NCBI GenBank assembly: GCA_964599235.1
Contig: CAZRDX010000040.1
Location: forward strand, 108,719-172,718
Origin: DRPN01 sp964599235
GTDB taxonomy: Bacteria > Bacteroidota > Bacteroidia > Bacteroidales > VadinHA17
Length of the DNA stretch: 64,000 nucleotides
Reading direction: 5' to 3'
Shown: piece after piece, positions 52,206 to 60,437 of the stretch
Layout of the letters: every line of letters starts with the position of its first letter
How positions within the stretch are numbered: position 1 is the stretch's first letter
Translations under genes and position numbers: made by a program
Notes under the pieces: generated by a model
Told to the model about the DNA's origin: nothing
What the model saw: the letters and a program-made list of their open reading frames with translations, nothing else
Database searches by the model: none

Positions 52206-53474
52206 ATGAGAACGTACAACATCCGCCGAAGCCTGTTTCTGTTCACGGTCGTATTTTTCTTTTTTTTCGTTACCGTTCCCTTTTCGCGGGGATGCACGTC
52301 GGCAGTGGTCTCGGGAAAATACACGTCCAGCGGCCGCCCCCTGTTATGGAAGAACCGGGATACGAAAGCGGTCAACAACAAAGTGGTCTATTTCAATTAC
52401 GGGAAATATCCCTTTGTTGGGGTGGTCAACTCGGGAGACACGCTCAACCGATCCGTATGGATGGGCATGAACAGTGCGGGTTTTGCGATCATCAACACGG
52501 TATCGTACAATCTCAATCTGGCCGACACCGGCATTGAGCAGTCGGGACACGAAGGGATGCTGATGAAGGCGGCTTTGGCCTATTGCGGTTCGCTGGAAGA
52601 CTTTGAGCACATGCTGGACACCATGGCGAAGCCCACGCGGATGACCACCAACCTCGGGGTGATCGACGCTTATGGGGGTGCGGCCTATTATGAGCTGGGT
52701 TTTTTCGGTTACACCAAACTGGATGCCAACGATCCCAAAGTGGCTCCGCTGGGATACATCGTACATACCAACTATTCTTTCACGGGTGAGCAGGGTGTGG
52801 GTGCCGGCTATATACGTTACACCACCATTGAGAGGGAGTTCAGGGATGCGGCGCTGCGTAACGAGCTCTCGGCCCGTTTCATTCTGCAGGAGGGCAGCCG
52901 CTGTCTGAAGCATTCGCTCACGGGGGTCGATCTCTCCGTACCTGACCAGGAGGATCCCGCCCGGGAGAAGATGGTCTGGTTTGAGGATTTCATTCCCCGC
53001 AAGAGCAGTGTGGCGGCTGTGGTGATCGAAGGAGTGAAGCCCGGCGAAGACCCGTCGCTAACGACGATGTGGACGGTCATGGGTTTCCCGCTCACCTCCG
53101 TCGTCATCCCCGTATGGATCACACCCAACGGCCGGTTGCCCTCCCTTCTGCAATACGACAGTCAGCTGAAAGACTCGCCCATGTGCAACATGGCCCTGCA
53201 GCTCAAAGAACGCTGCTATCCGGTGAGATGGGGCTCCAGCGCACGGAAGTACATCAACATCCACGCCCTGGTCAACCGCGACCATACCGGCATCATGCAG
53301 GTCATCCGCCCCCTCGAAGACCGTATCTTCGATGCTACCGAAGAACAACTCTCCCTGTGGCATAAAACGGGGATCCGGGAAAAGGAAGTGACAGGCTTCT
53401 ACAGCTGGGTCGAAACAAAGATCCTCGAGCTGTACGGCAAGCATTTCGATGTCCGGCCGGAGCGGCAGCTTTGA
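52206..53474 (+). CDS. Secreted C45-like Ntn hydrolase / linear amide C-N hydrolase
   Basis: 422 residues. The signal peptide ends VPFSRG, and the next residue is Cys30 (CTSAVVSGKYTSSGRP), the expected N-terminal nucleophile after cleavage. WKNRD, MGMNSAGFAIINT and the later TTNLGVIDAYGGAAYYEL follow as in choloylglycine/acyl-CoA:6-aminopenicillanate acyltransferase-type enzymes. It likely cleaves an amide outside the cytoplasm. Single gene, followed by the ECF sigma gene after 34 bp. Confidence 0.85.
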   Translation: MRTYNIRRSLFLFTVVFFFFFVTVPFSRGCTSAVVSGKYTSSGRPLLWKNRDTKAVNNKVVYFNYGKYPFVGVVNSGDTLNRSVWMGMNSAGFAIINTVSYNLNLADTGIEQSGHEGMLMKAALAYCGSLEDFEHMLDTMAKPTRMTTNLGVIDAYGGAAYYELGFFGYTKLDANDPKVAPLGYIVHTNYSFTGEQGVGAGYIRYTTIEREFRDAALRNELSARFILQEGSRCLKHSLTGVDLSVPDQEDPAREKMVWFEDFIPRKSSVAAVVIEGVKPGEDPSLTTMWTVMGFPLTSVVIPVWITPNGRLPSLLQYDSQLKDSPMCNMALQLKERCYPVRWGSSARKYINIHALVNRDHTGIMQVIRPLEDRIFDATEEQLSLWHKTGIREKEVTGFYSWVETKILELYGKHFDVRPERQL

Positions 53475-53508
53475 CACCTTTTTCCTGTCCCAATAAGGGT
53501 CCCCGTGG

Positions 53509-54066
53509 ATGACAGCAGAGAGGAAGATACTGGACGAACGGATGCTGGAGCAGCTCTACCGTGAGCACTTCAGCGGGCTTTCGCTTTATGCCCTGCGATA
53601 CGTCGGCGATGCCGACACCGCCCGGGAGATCGTCCAGAATGTCTTCATCGCCCTGTGGGAACGACGCGGCCAGGTGGATGTGAGCCGTCCGTTGCGCAGT
53701 TTCCTGTACACTTCGGTACGCAACCGCTGTCTCAACCATCTCCGGGACACGGTGAGGTTCGAGGAGCTGGAGAGCGCCGGGGAAAAGCCTCACCCGGAGG
53801 AAGAGGACGGAGAAAGTCTGCACCGTGAGACGCTCCAGAGCCGGCTGTATGAGGCCATCGCCGGGCTCCCGGAACGCAGCCGCCAGATCTTTGAGATGAA
53901 CCGTTTTGAGGGACTCACCTACCGGCAGATCGCAGAGCGGCTGGATATCTCGCCCAAGACCGTCGAGACGCTCATGTCACGCACCCTGCGCACGTTGCGT
54001 GAACAACTGCGCGACCTGCTGGCGCTGCTGACCGGAATGTTCATGATCTTAAAACAATTTCTGTAA
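53509..54066 (+). CDS. FecI-like ECF sigma factor
   Basis: 185 residues. Region 2 (TAREIVQNVFIALWERRGQVD) and region 4 (LPERSRQIFEMNRFEGLTYRQIAERLDISPKTVETLMSRTLRTLREQL) match the Bacteroidetes FecI-like sigma subgroup. It heads a set of genes (FecR, TonB receptor, DUF4249) in which a ligand binding to the receptor would trigger release of the sigma factor by FecR. Confidence 0.93.
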   Translation: MTAERKILDERMLEQLYREHFSGLSLYALRYVGDADTAREIVQNVFIALWERRGQVDVSRPLRSFLYTSVRNRCLNHLRDTVRFEELESAGEKPHPEEEDGESLHRETLQSRLYEAIAGLPERSRQIFEMNRFEGLTYRQIAERLDISPKTVETLMSRTLRTLREQLRDLLALLTGMFMILKQFL

Positions 54067-54110
54067 GGGTATTGACGGGAAGATGTGTGTAATGAGTGAA
54101 AAGCACGAAC

Positions 54111-55124
54111 ATGGCACCTGATTACGGACAACGTGAACCTTACCGCCTGATGGCGCGTGTGCTGTCGGGGGAGGCCACTCCGGCCGAGCGGCAGGAACTG
54201 CAGCGGTGGCTGGAAGAAGATGCAGAGCACCGGCGTCTCTACCGTGATATGGAACGTCTGTGGGACGAGGCCGGGAAGGTGGGTGCTCTTGCCGATCCCG
54301 ATCTGGACCGCGAGTGGTCGCTGTTGCGGCGGCGGCTTTCCTTTGCCGGCACGCGCGAGCGGGCCCTGCTAAAGGTGGTACGCCGGAAACGCCGGACCAC
54401 TATGCTGCTGCGTATGGCCGCGGCCGTGGTCTTCCTCCTCTTTGTCGGGGGGATGATGCAGATGTTCTTCGGTCTTTCCGGCCAGGCCACCGTCACCGCC
54501 GGCCGCAGCGCCGAAGAGATCACACTGAGCGACGGCACCCGTATCGTGCTGGCTCCCGGCAGCCGGCTGGTCCATCCCCGTCATTTCCGGGAAGGATCCC
54601 GGGAAGTGGAACTGCAGGGCATTGCCCTTTTCGAGGTATCGCGCGACACCACACGCCCTTTTCTGGTCCATGCCGGTGAGGTGGACGTCAGGGTGCTGGG
54701 CACGCGTTTCACGGTACGGATGATCCCCGAAGAACGGGTCGCCGTCGATCTGCTGGAAGGATCAGTTGCCGTAAGCACGAAACAAGGGGACGAGCTACGC
54801 CTCCGGCCCGGCGAGGAAGCGGTATGGAGCCGGGAACAGCTCCTACACAGGAAGGGCCAGGACCCCAATTTCCTGGCATGGAAAACCCAAAGGATGGTCT
54901 TTGATGCCACCCCCCTGCGGGATGTGCTGCAGATCCTGCGGGAAGTGTACGACACACCTTTTACCATGGTCTCCCGCGATGCCGGGGCATGCCGTGTGAC
55001 CGCCATCTTCGACGGGGCATCCCTCGACGAGGTGCTCGCCACCCTGTCCGGCATCCTCGACATCACATTCCGGAAAGAAGGAAAAGGTTACCGGGTCACG
55101 GGTGCAGGCTGCCACAGCCGATAA
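54111..55124 (+). CDS. FecR-family anti-sigma regulator
   Basis: 337 residues. An N-terminal cytoplasmic part of about 90 residues, one transmembrane helix (MLLRMAAAVVFLLFVGGMMQMFFGL-type, near 100-120), a FecR domain with ITLSDGTRIVLAPGSRLVHP and FLVHAGEVDVRVLGTRFTV, and a C-terminal DUF4974-type region. It senses receptor occupancy in the periplasm and controls the FecI-like sigma factor. ATG at 54111 is used; a GTG at 54096 is an alternative. Confidence 0.92.
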   Translation: MAPDYGQREPYRLMARVLSGEATPAERQELQRWLEEDAEHRRLYRDMERLWDEAGKVGALADPDLDREWSLLRRRLSFAGTRERALLKVVRRKRRTTMLLRMAAAVVFLLFVGGMMQMFFGLSGQATVTAGRSAEEITLSDGTRIVLAPGSRLVHPRHFREGSREVELQGIALFEVSRDTTRPFLVHAGEVDVRVLGTRFTVRMIPEERVAVDLLEGSVAVSTKQGDELRLRPGEEAVWSREQLLHRKGQDPNFLAWKTQRMVFDATPLRDVLQILREVYDTPFTMVSRDAGACRVTAIFDGASLDEVLATLSGILDITFRKEGKGYRVTGAGCHSR

Positions 55125-55176
55125 GAGAGCTTTCCCTGATTTTTTCCTATTTTCGGGAAAAATTCATCCGTCCGCC

Positions 55177-55485
55177 ATGTCCAGATACGACCTTTACGTC
55201 TCGAGTCTCATCACAGGTACGCTTCTCATCCTGCTCGGCATCTATTACCAGGTCCGGCATCTTCCTGGTTCAGGGGATATTCTAGGCACAGGCCTGCTCA
55301 TCAGTCTTTACTGGTTCATCTCCGGTCTGGCGGGGATCCTGCGCAGCAGCCATCTTTCAGGAAGGAAGCGGGCAGGCTGGATCCTTTTTTTCCTTTTTCT
55401 TCCTTGGATAGCGGGTGTGACCTATTACCTCAGGGAGATGAAGCCGGAGAAAGCTGCAGGAAAGGATCACGAAAAAGAATCGTGA
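55177..55485 (+). CDS. Small membrane protein, PLDc_N-like
   Basis: 102 residues with three hydrophobic segments (ITGTLLILLGIYYQV, LGTGLLISLYWFISGLAGI, AGWILFFLFLPWIAGVTYYL). The last resembles the phospholipase D N-terminal membrane region with its WIAGVTYY core. No catalytic domain follows. It sits between fecR and the receptor gene, an insertion I would not expect in this module. Role unknown. Confidence 0.72.
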   Translation: MSRYDLYVSSLITGTLLILLGIYYQVRHLPGSGDILGTGLLISLYWFISGLAGILRSSHLSGRKRAGWILFFLFLPWIAGVTYYLREMKPEKAAGKDHEKES

Positions 55486-55492
55486 GCCGCTG

Positions 55493-58150
55493 ATGGATCC
55501 CAGGCAAGGCAAGGGAACGAGTACGCTGCAGGTGGTCACCGTCCTGCTGGTGTATTTTTTTGTTTTCTACTTCTCTGTTCCTGTCGTGGCCCAGGCTCCT
55601 CTCCGGCAGCCGGTCACCCTGCATGCCGAGGGGGTACGGCTGGACACGCTTTTTGAACGGCTCTCCCGTCTCACGGGAATACCTTTTGCCTACAGTCCCG
55701 ACCGTATCGATGCCGCCAGACGGCTGGATGTGACCGCTCTGGAGGAGCCGCTGGGCCATCTGTTGGACCGTCTGGGAGAAGAGGCTGCTTTCCGTTACCG
55801 CTATACCGGCTCCCATCTGCTCATTCTGCCGGCCAAAGGGGCTCATTCCCTCACCACCCGTTTCCTCCTGGCCGGATATGTCGTCGACAGTGTGACGGGA
55901 GAGCGTCTGCCCTACGCTTCGGTGCGTCTACGCAGCGGTACCGGTCAGGCCGCCAACGCATACGGCTTCTTCTCTTTTTCCCTCCCAGGTCCTGACGACA
56001 CACTGACGGTGAGCCATGTAGGCTATGCTGTCAGGGATCTGCCGCTCCGTCTTGACGGGGACACCCTGATCACGGTCTCGCTGGCTCCGGCAGCCCCTCT
56101 GAAGGAGGTGAAGGTGGTGCTGCCGCAGGAGCTCTCCCCTCTCCTGAGCCGGGACGGCATGCTCTCGCTGGCTCCCTCTGTCCTGCAGGAGATGCCTTCT
56201 TTCCTGGGTGAGAGCGATGTGATGAAGTCGCTGGAGATGATGCCGGGCATCACCTTTTTCGGCGACGGCTCCACCTTTTTCTTCGTACGGGGAGGCAACC
56301 GCGACCAGAACCTGGTGCTCATCGACGATGCTCCCGTCTACAATCCCTCTCACATGTTCGGTGTTTTCTCTTCGGTGACACCCGAGGCGGTCAAGTCGCT
56401 GCGGATATACAAAGGTTATTTTCCGGCCGGGCTGGGAGGACGTCTCTCTTCGGTAGTGGACATCCGTACGCGTACGGGCGACCGTTCCCATGTCGGAGCG
56501 GAAGGGAGCTTCTCGCCGGCGACGGTGCGGGTGGCCGTACAGGGGCCGGCCGTCGCGGGGCGCAGCACCTTTTTTCTGGCGGGCCGCCGCTCTTGGTTCG
56601 GCTGGTTCCCCCGCAAACAGAACCCCTCGGTGGAACGCCTGCGTTTCTACGACCTCAACGGACGTTTCACCTTCACCCTGGATGAACGGAATCGTTTTTC
56701 GTTCTCATTCTACAAAGGCAACGATCTCTACCGCCAGCGCTCAGAAGACGGCACCAACACTTCGGGCATCACCTGGGGCAATCTGGCCGGCAGTCTGAGA
56801 TGGAACCATCTGATCGGGAAAAAGCTCTTTCTCAACACCACCGTGTACGGAGGGAGCTACGACTATGATCTAGTCTCCTCGTTCGAGAATGATTTCACCT
56901 GGCATTCCCATGTGGCAGACTTCGGTCTGCGCAGCGATCTGTCATGGTTCCGCCGGCGTGGCGACAGGATACGTGGCGGGCTGGTCGTGAGCGGTCATAA
57001 CTTCAACCCTGGCAACATCTATTACCGCGGTCGCATTGCGGGCGGCCCCTATCCGGTGGTGCCGGTGAAGAACACGGTGGGGCTGGCCGCCTATGTCAGC
57101 CGGCGTCAGCATTTTCTTCCCCGTCTTACGGTGGAATACGGTTTACGGCTGAGCAGCTGGTCGAATGCCGGGGGGACATGGGAGTTCCGTTACGATGAGG
57201 CGCACCGGCCTGTGGATTCCGTTTATCATGCTGCCGGCACCCTTTACCACACCTGCTGGTCGCTGTCACCCCGTCTCTCGGTCAGTTATGCCGCGGCGGC
57301 GGGGCGTTTCAGTCTGGCTTACGGCCATACCGCCCAGTACATGCATCTGTTGACCAACCAGGTGACCCCTTTCAGCTCATTCGAGATCTGGGTGCCGGCA
57401 GGGCCTTCCTTACGACCGCAAAGAGCCGACCATCTGCAGGGAGGATGGACCCGTTCCTTCGGACAAGACAAGTTCCTCATCGATGTGGAGGCTTATCTCA
57501 GGAAGATCCGGGGACAGATCGACTATGTCGACCATGCTTCCCTGTTGCTCACCCCCACCCTGGAGCGGGACCTGCGGCAGGGTACGGCACAGGCCTGGGG
57601 GAGCGAGGTGTTACTCCGCAAAGAGGGCGAACGTCTCTCGGGGTGGCTCTCTTATGCCTACAGCCGCATCTTTCTAAAGACGGCAGGTATCAATGAGGGC
57701 ATCCGCTATCCGGCCTCGTGGGACCGGCCTCACCGGATGACCCTGGCCCTGATGTGGCATTTCTCCGGACATTGGACGGCCGGCAGCAACCTGCTGGCGG
57801 CCAGCGGAGCTCCCTTTTCCTCACCCACGGCCTTTTTCACTTACCGGGGTGTTACCGTGCCGTGGTACGGCAGCCGTAACAACGATCGTTTCCCCCCCTA
57901 CTTCCGTCTCGACTTTTCTCTCACGTGGCGTTATGCACGTCCCGGGAAACGTTTCCGCCAGGAAGTGATCTTCGCTCTCTTCAACGCCACGGGAAGGAAG
58001 AATCCTTTCGAGATCAACTTCAACAAGAGCGTGGCTCCGGACGGATCGCTGGTGGTGCCGGCCGATCTCTATACCCCGCCCGTGCTGGTCCCCACCCGTA
58101 TGTACCTGTACCGTATGATCCCGTCGGTCACTTACCGTTTCAAGATCTGA
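55493..58150 (+). CDS. STN-domain TonB-dependent receptor (FecA-like)
   Basis: 885 residues. Signal peptide, STN domain at about 40-105 (LRQPVTLHAEGVRLDTLFERLSRL), a carboxypeptidase-like insert (LLAGYVVDSVTGERLPYASVRL), then plug and a C-terminal beta-barrel. The STN domain is the one that contacts FecR, so this is a signal-transducing receptor. The plug includes FFVRGGNRDQNLVLIDDAPVYNP. The usual DUF4249 lipoprotein partner follows. Ligand unknown; such Bacteroidetes modules are often linked to metal or small glycoconjugate uptake. Confidence 0.93.
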   Translation: MDPRQGKGTSTLQVVTVLLVYFFVFYFSVPVVAQAPLRQPVTLHAEGVRLDTLFERLSRLTGIPFAYSPDRIDAARRLDVTALEEPLGHLLDRLGEEAAFRYRYTGSHLLILPAKGAHSLTTRFLLAGYVVDSVTGERLPYASVRLRSGTGQAANAYGFFSFSLPGPDDTLTVSHVGYAVRDLPLRLDGDTLITVSLAPAAPLKEVKVVLPQELSPLLSRDGMLSLAPSVLQEMPSFLGESDVMKSLEMMPGITFFGDGSTFFFVRGGNRDQNLVLIDDAPVYNPSHMFGVFSSVTPEAVKSLRIYKGYFPAGLGGRLSSVVDIRTRTGDRSHVGAEGSFSPATVRVAVQGPAVAGRSTFFLAGRRSWFGWFPRKQNPSVERLRFYDLNGRFTFTLDERNRFSFSFYKGNDLYRQRSEDGTNTSGITWGNLAGSLRWNHLIGKKLFLNTTVYGGSYDYDLVSSFENDFTWHSHVADFGLRSDLSWFRRRGDRIRGGLVVSGHNFNPGNIYYRGRIAGGPYPVVPVKNTVGLAAYVSRRQHFLPRLTVEYGLRLSSWSNAGGTWEFRYDEAHRPVDSVYHAAGTLYHTCWSLSPRLSVSYAAAAGRFSLAYGHTAQYMHLLTNQVTPFSSFEIWVPAGPSLRPQRADHLQGGWTRSFGQDKFLIDVEAYLRKIRGQIDYVDHASLLLTPTLERDLRQGTAQAWGSEVLLRKEGERLSGWLSYAYSRIFLKTAGINEGIRYPASWDRPHRMTLALMWHFSGHWTAGSNLLAASGAPFSSPTAFFTYRGVTVPWYGSRNNDRFPPYFRLDFSLTWRYARPGKRFRQEVIFALFNATGRKNPFEINFNKSVAPDGSLVVPADLYTPPVLVPTRMYLYRMIPSVTYRFKI

Positions 58151-58153
58151 ACC

Positions 58154-59002
58154 ATGAAGAACCCGGCTATGACAACCATGTTCATGCGATGGTCCGTAAT
58201 GATGGCAGGAGTTTTCCTTGTCCTGCTTGTTTCCTGCGAAGAGGAGACACAGTGGCCGCTGCCTGAAGGCGGCACGGGACCGCTGGTGGTCGAGGGGATG
58301 ATCACCAACGAGGCGGGTCCTCACCGGGTGGTTCTTTCCCTGCCCTTTGCATCGCTGAACGGTCAGGCATTGCCTGTCAGCGGTGCGCAGGTGACGGTGG
58401 ATGACGGTGAAAGGGTGTGGGTCTTCACGGAGAGCGACACTCTTCCCGGAACCTATCTCTCGCCGGCGGCTTTGCAGGGTGTTCTGGGCCGTACCTACCG
58501 TCTGAGGATCGGGTGGGACGGCAGGGAGTACACGGCCTCGGCCCACATGGTCCCGGTGACGCCGCTCGAGCCCATGGCCTGGCATCCTCTGCCCGGAGTG
58601 GACACCCTCTATGTCCTGGATCCCGTGGAAAGCAATATCCCTGCGATGACGGAAGTGTATGCCGACTGGTCTTTCCTGCCGGGATGGCAAGGTCTTCCCG
58701 ACACGCTCACCCATGCTTTCTTCAGGTATTACACCCTCACCACGGTGGACCCCAATGCACTCTTTCCTCCTACGCAAGAGGAGGTGGCCGTCCCGGCGGG
58801 AGCGTTGCTGACCAGGCGTAAGTACTCTCTGGCACCGGGTTATGAGGAGTATCTCCGCACCCTTCTCTCTGAGACAGCCTGGCGCGGCAGCATCTTCGAC
58901 GTGCTGGCAGGCAATGTCCACACCAATCTCTCGAAGGGGGCCACCGGGTATTTTGCCGTCTGCACCGTCACGGGAGAGCGGACAGTCTTCCGTCCGGAAT
59001 GA
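58154..59002 (+). CDS. DUF4249-family lipoprotein
   Basis: 282 residues. A hydrophobic N-terminus ends in LLVSCEEE, so the cysteine is probably lipidated. The mature part starts with the EGMITNEAGPHRVVLSLP strand region typical for DUF4249, a family that accompanies STN-type receptors. It may form the lid or extracellular partner of the receptor. It follows the receptor stop by 3 bp and ends the module. Confidence 0.9.
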   Translation: MKNPAMTTMFMRWSVMMAGVFLVLLVSCEEETQWPLPEGGTGPLVVEGMITNEAGPHRVVLSLPFASLNGQALPVSGAQVTVDDGERVWVFTESDTLPGTYLSPAALQGVLGRTYRLRIGWDGREYTASAHMVPVTPLEPMAWHPLPGVDTLYVLDPVESNIPAMTEVYADWSFLPGWQGLPDTLTHAFFRYYTLTTVDPNALFPPTQEEVAVPAGALLTRRKYSLAPGYEEYLRTLLSETAWRGSIFDVLAGNVHTNLSKGATGYFAVCTVTGERTVFRPE

Positions 59003-59026
59003 TCCACGGGAGAGAAAAAGTAAGCG

Positions 59027-59200
59027 CCAGTCGCCGGTGCGGAAAGGGTATGCCGGCAGACCGGCCTTGTTGAAGAGGTTGGGCCGGGCATCGTCGGTGA
59101 AAGCATAACGCTCGGCCACAGGATCCCTGACCTGGATGCTCCGGACGACCATCTCTTCGCCGGATGAAGGTGAAAATACGGCAAAGGATCTGGTCAACAA
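59027..59200 (-). pseudogene. C-terminal remnant of a sialate O-acetylesterase-like gene
   Basis: On the minus strand the frame reads FAVFSPSSGEEMVVRSIQVR, then DPVAERYAFTDDARPNLFNK and AGLPAYPFRTGDW. These match the C-terminal end of SGNH sialate O-acetylesterases of the Bacteroidetes type (PVAVRYAW, NLYNKEGLPASPFRTD). No N-terminal esterase sequence precedes it. The frame continues through the antisense of the DUF4249 gene, so only this stretch is meaningful. The rest of the interval to 59389 has only a CTACGTAG octamer at 59277-59284. Confidence 0.6.
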
Positions 59201-59389
59201 TCATTGTCGGTGATGCGTCAGCAAGCTATGTTCATCTGGTCTCTAACGGAAAATACATCAGAACATAGCAAATAGCCTACGTAGTTCTTTCTACATGCCA
59301 GGACTGACTGCCGAAGGATGCGGATGTGGAAGAAGGCAATGACCGGAAGGTCTGTTCAATACAGCAGGGACAAGCCGAGCCCCCTTCTC

Positions 59390-60304
59390 TCAATGTATTT
59401 CGCGTAAGGAATAGAGTTTCCTGATATGGCTGTTTACGACACCTCCCTGGTCCATGGTCATGATGCCGCTGTATTTCAGCCATTTTCCTTGAGTCACCGA
59501 GAAGGTTCCTTTTCCACGGTAGTCGAACTTCAGGGTGATCCCGACTGAGCCTCCATCCTTTTGTTGAGTGGAAGGAATGAACAGTTGTCCGCTGAGATAT
59601 TCCATATAGTCGTATCGCAGATCGGCAAGTGTATCTTCCTCTGTTGTCCGGACACCGGTAAGGGTCACCCGGTTCTCTCTGGCGGAAGAGTCACATACAA
59701 AGTTCTGGTCCGCCTGGATAAGATGGACCTCGAGCGGCCACGACTGGCCGATCCTGACAGGATGATCGGGCAGTTGAAAGAAAAGGGCTAGAATGTTTTT
59801 CTGGTCTCGGTCGAGCCAGAAACTGTGTATACCTCCTCCGGCATAGACCGAGCCTCTCAGCAGCACTTCGGGGATCATGGAACGGATCTTTTCCATGAGT
59901 GTCTCCATGTTCTGTTCATCCTTTTTCTTCTTCCTTCCATTCTTTTCTTTTCCTGCGGAGGGGACATCCGTGTTTTCTTTTTCTTTGAGCATCCGTACGG
60001 TCACATGGACAATGTCGTTGCGGCCGGGCACCAGATCGGTCACAAAACGAATGTCCCTCAACGTACGGTTCAGGGCTTCCTCAGCCGCCTCGAAGAGCTC
60101 TTCGAGGTCTTTCGCTTTGCTTTTCTTCATCGGGACATCGGAGATGTTGGGAGCCAATATCAGGGTATCGATCTGCTGCATGACCGTCAGATAATGCAGT
60201 GTATCTCCTGCCGGGATCTTCCAGCGCAGGTCGACGGCGAACGGTGTCTGGGCCATGACACTGAACGGCATGATACAGAAAAGAAGCAACAGGGGATGTT
60301 TCAT
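59390..60304 (-). CDS. Secreted protein of unknown function
   Basis: 304 residues with a signal peptide (MKHPLLLLFCIMPFSVMAQ). Mature part: an early helical region with many Lys (PMKKSKAKDLEELFEAAEEAL), a strongly basic Lys/Asn segment around residue 120 (KEKNGRKKKKDEQ), and a beta-rich C-terminus with repeated strands. No family recognised. It is a single gene; a promoter could not be placed. The start is the first ATG that gives a signal peptide. Confidence 0.72.
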   Translation of the reverse strand: MKHPLLLLFCIMPFSVMAQTPFAVDLRWKIPAGDTLHYLTVMQQIDTLILAPNISDVPMKKSKAKDLEELFEAAEEALNRTLRDIRFVTDLVPGRNDIVHVTVRMLKEKENTDVPSAGKEKNGRKKKKDEQNMETLMEKIRSMIPEVLLRGSVYAGGGIHSFWLDRDQKNILALFFQLPDHPVRIGQSWPLEVHLIQADQNFVCDSSARENRVTLTGVRTTEEDTLADLRYDYMEYLSGQLFIPSTQQKDGGSVGITLKFDYRGKGTFSVTQGKWLKYSGIMTMDQGGVVNSHIRKLYSLREIH

Positions 60305-60437
60305 TTCCGGAAATATTTGAGATTCTAAATGGTTAAGTTACAAAAAATATCCTTCCCTCTCTTCATGTATCCGCTGTTTTCTTCCTCTCCCGGCCAATCT
60401 TTTTTGTCGAACCGGAAAGATCATTCCTGAAGGGTCT

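Noticed and set aside
57821..59200. A 459-codon open frame on the minus strand
   Set aside because: Most of it is antisense to the receptor and DUF4249 genes with high Arg/His content and no domain. Only its first ~58 codons, outside the plus-strand genes, look like a real remnant.
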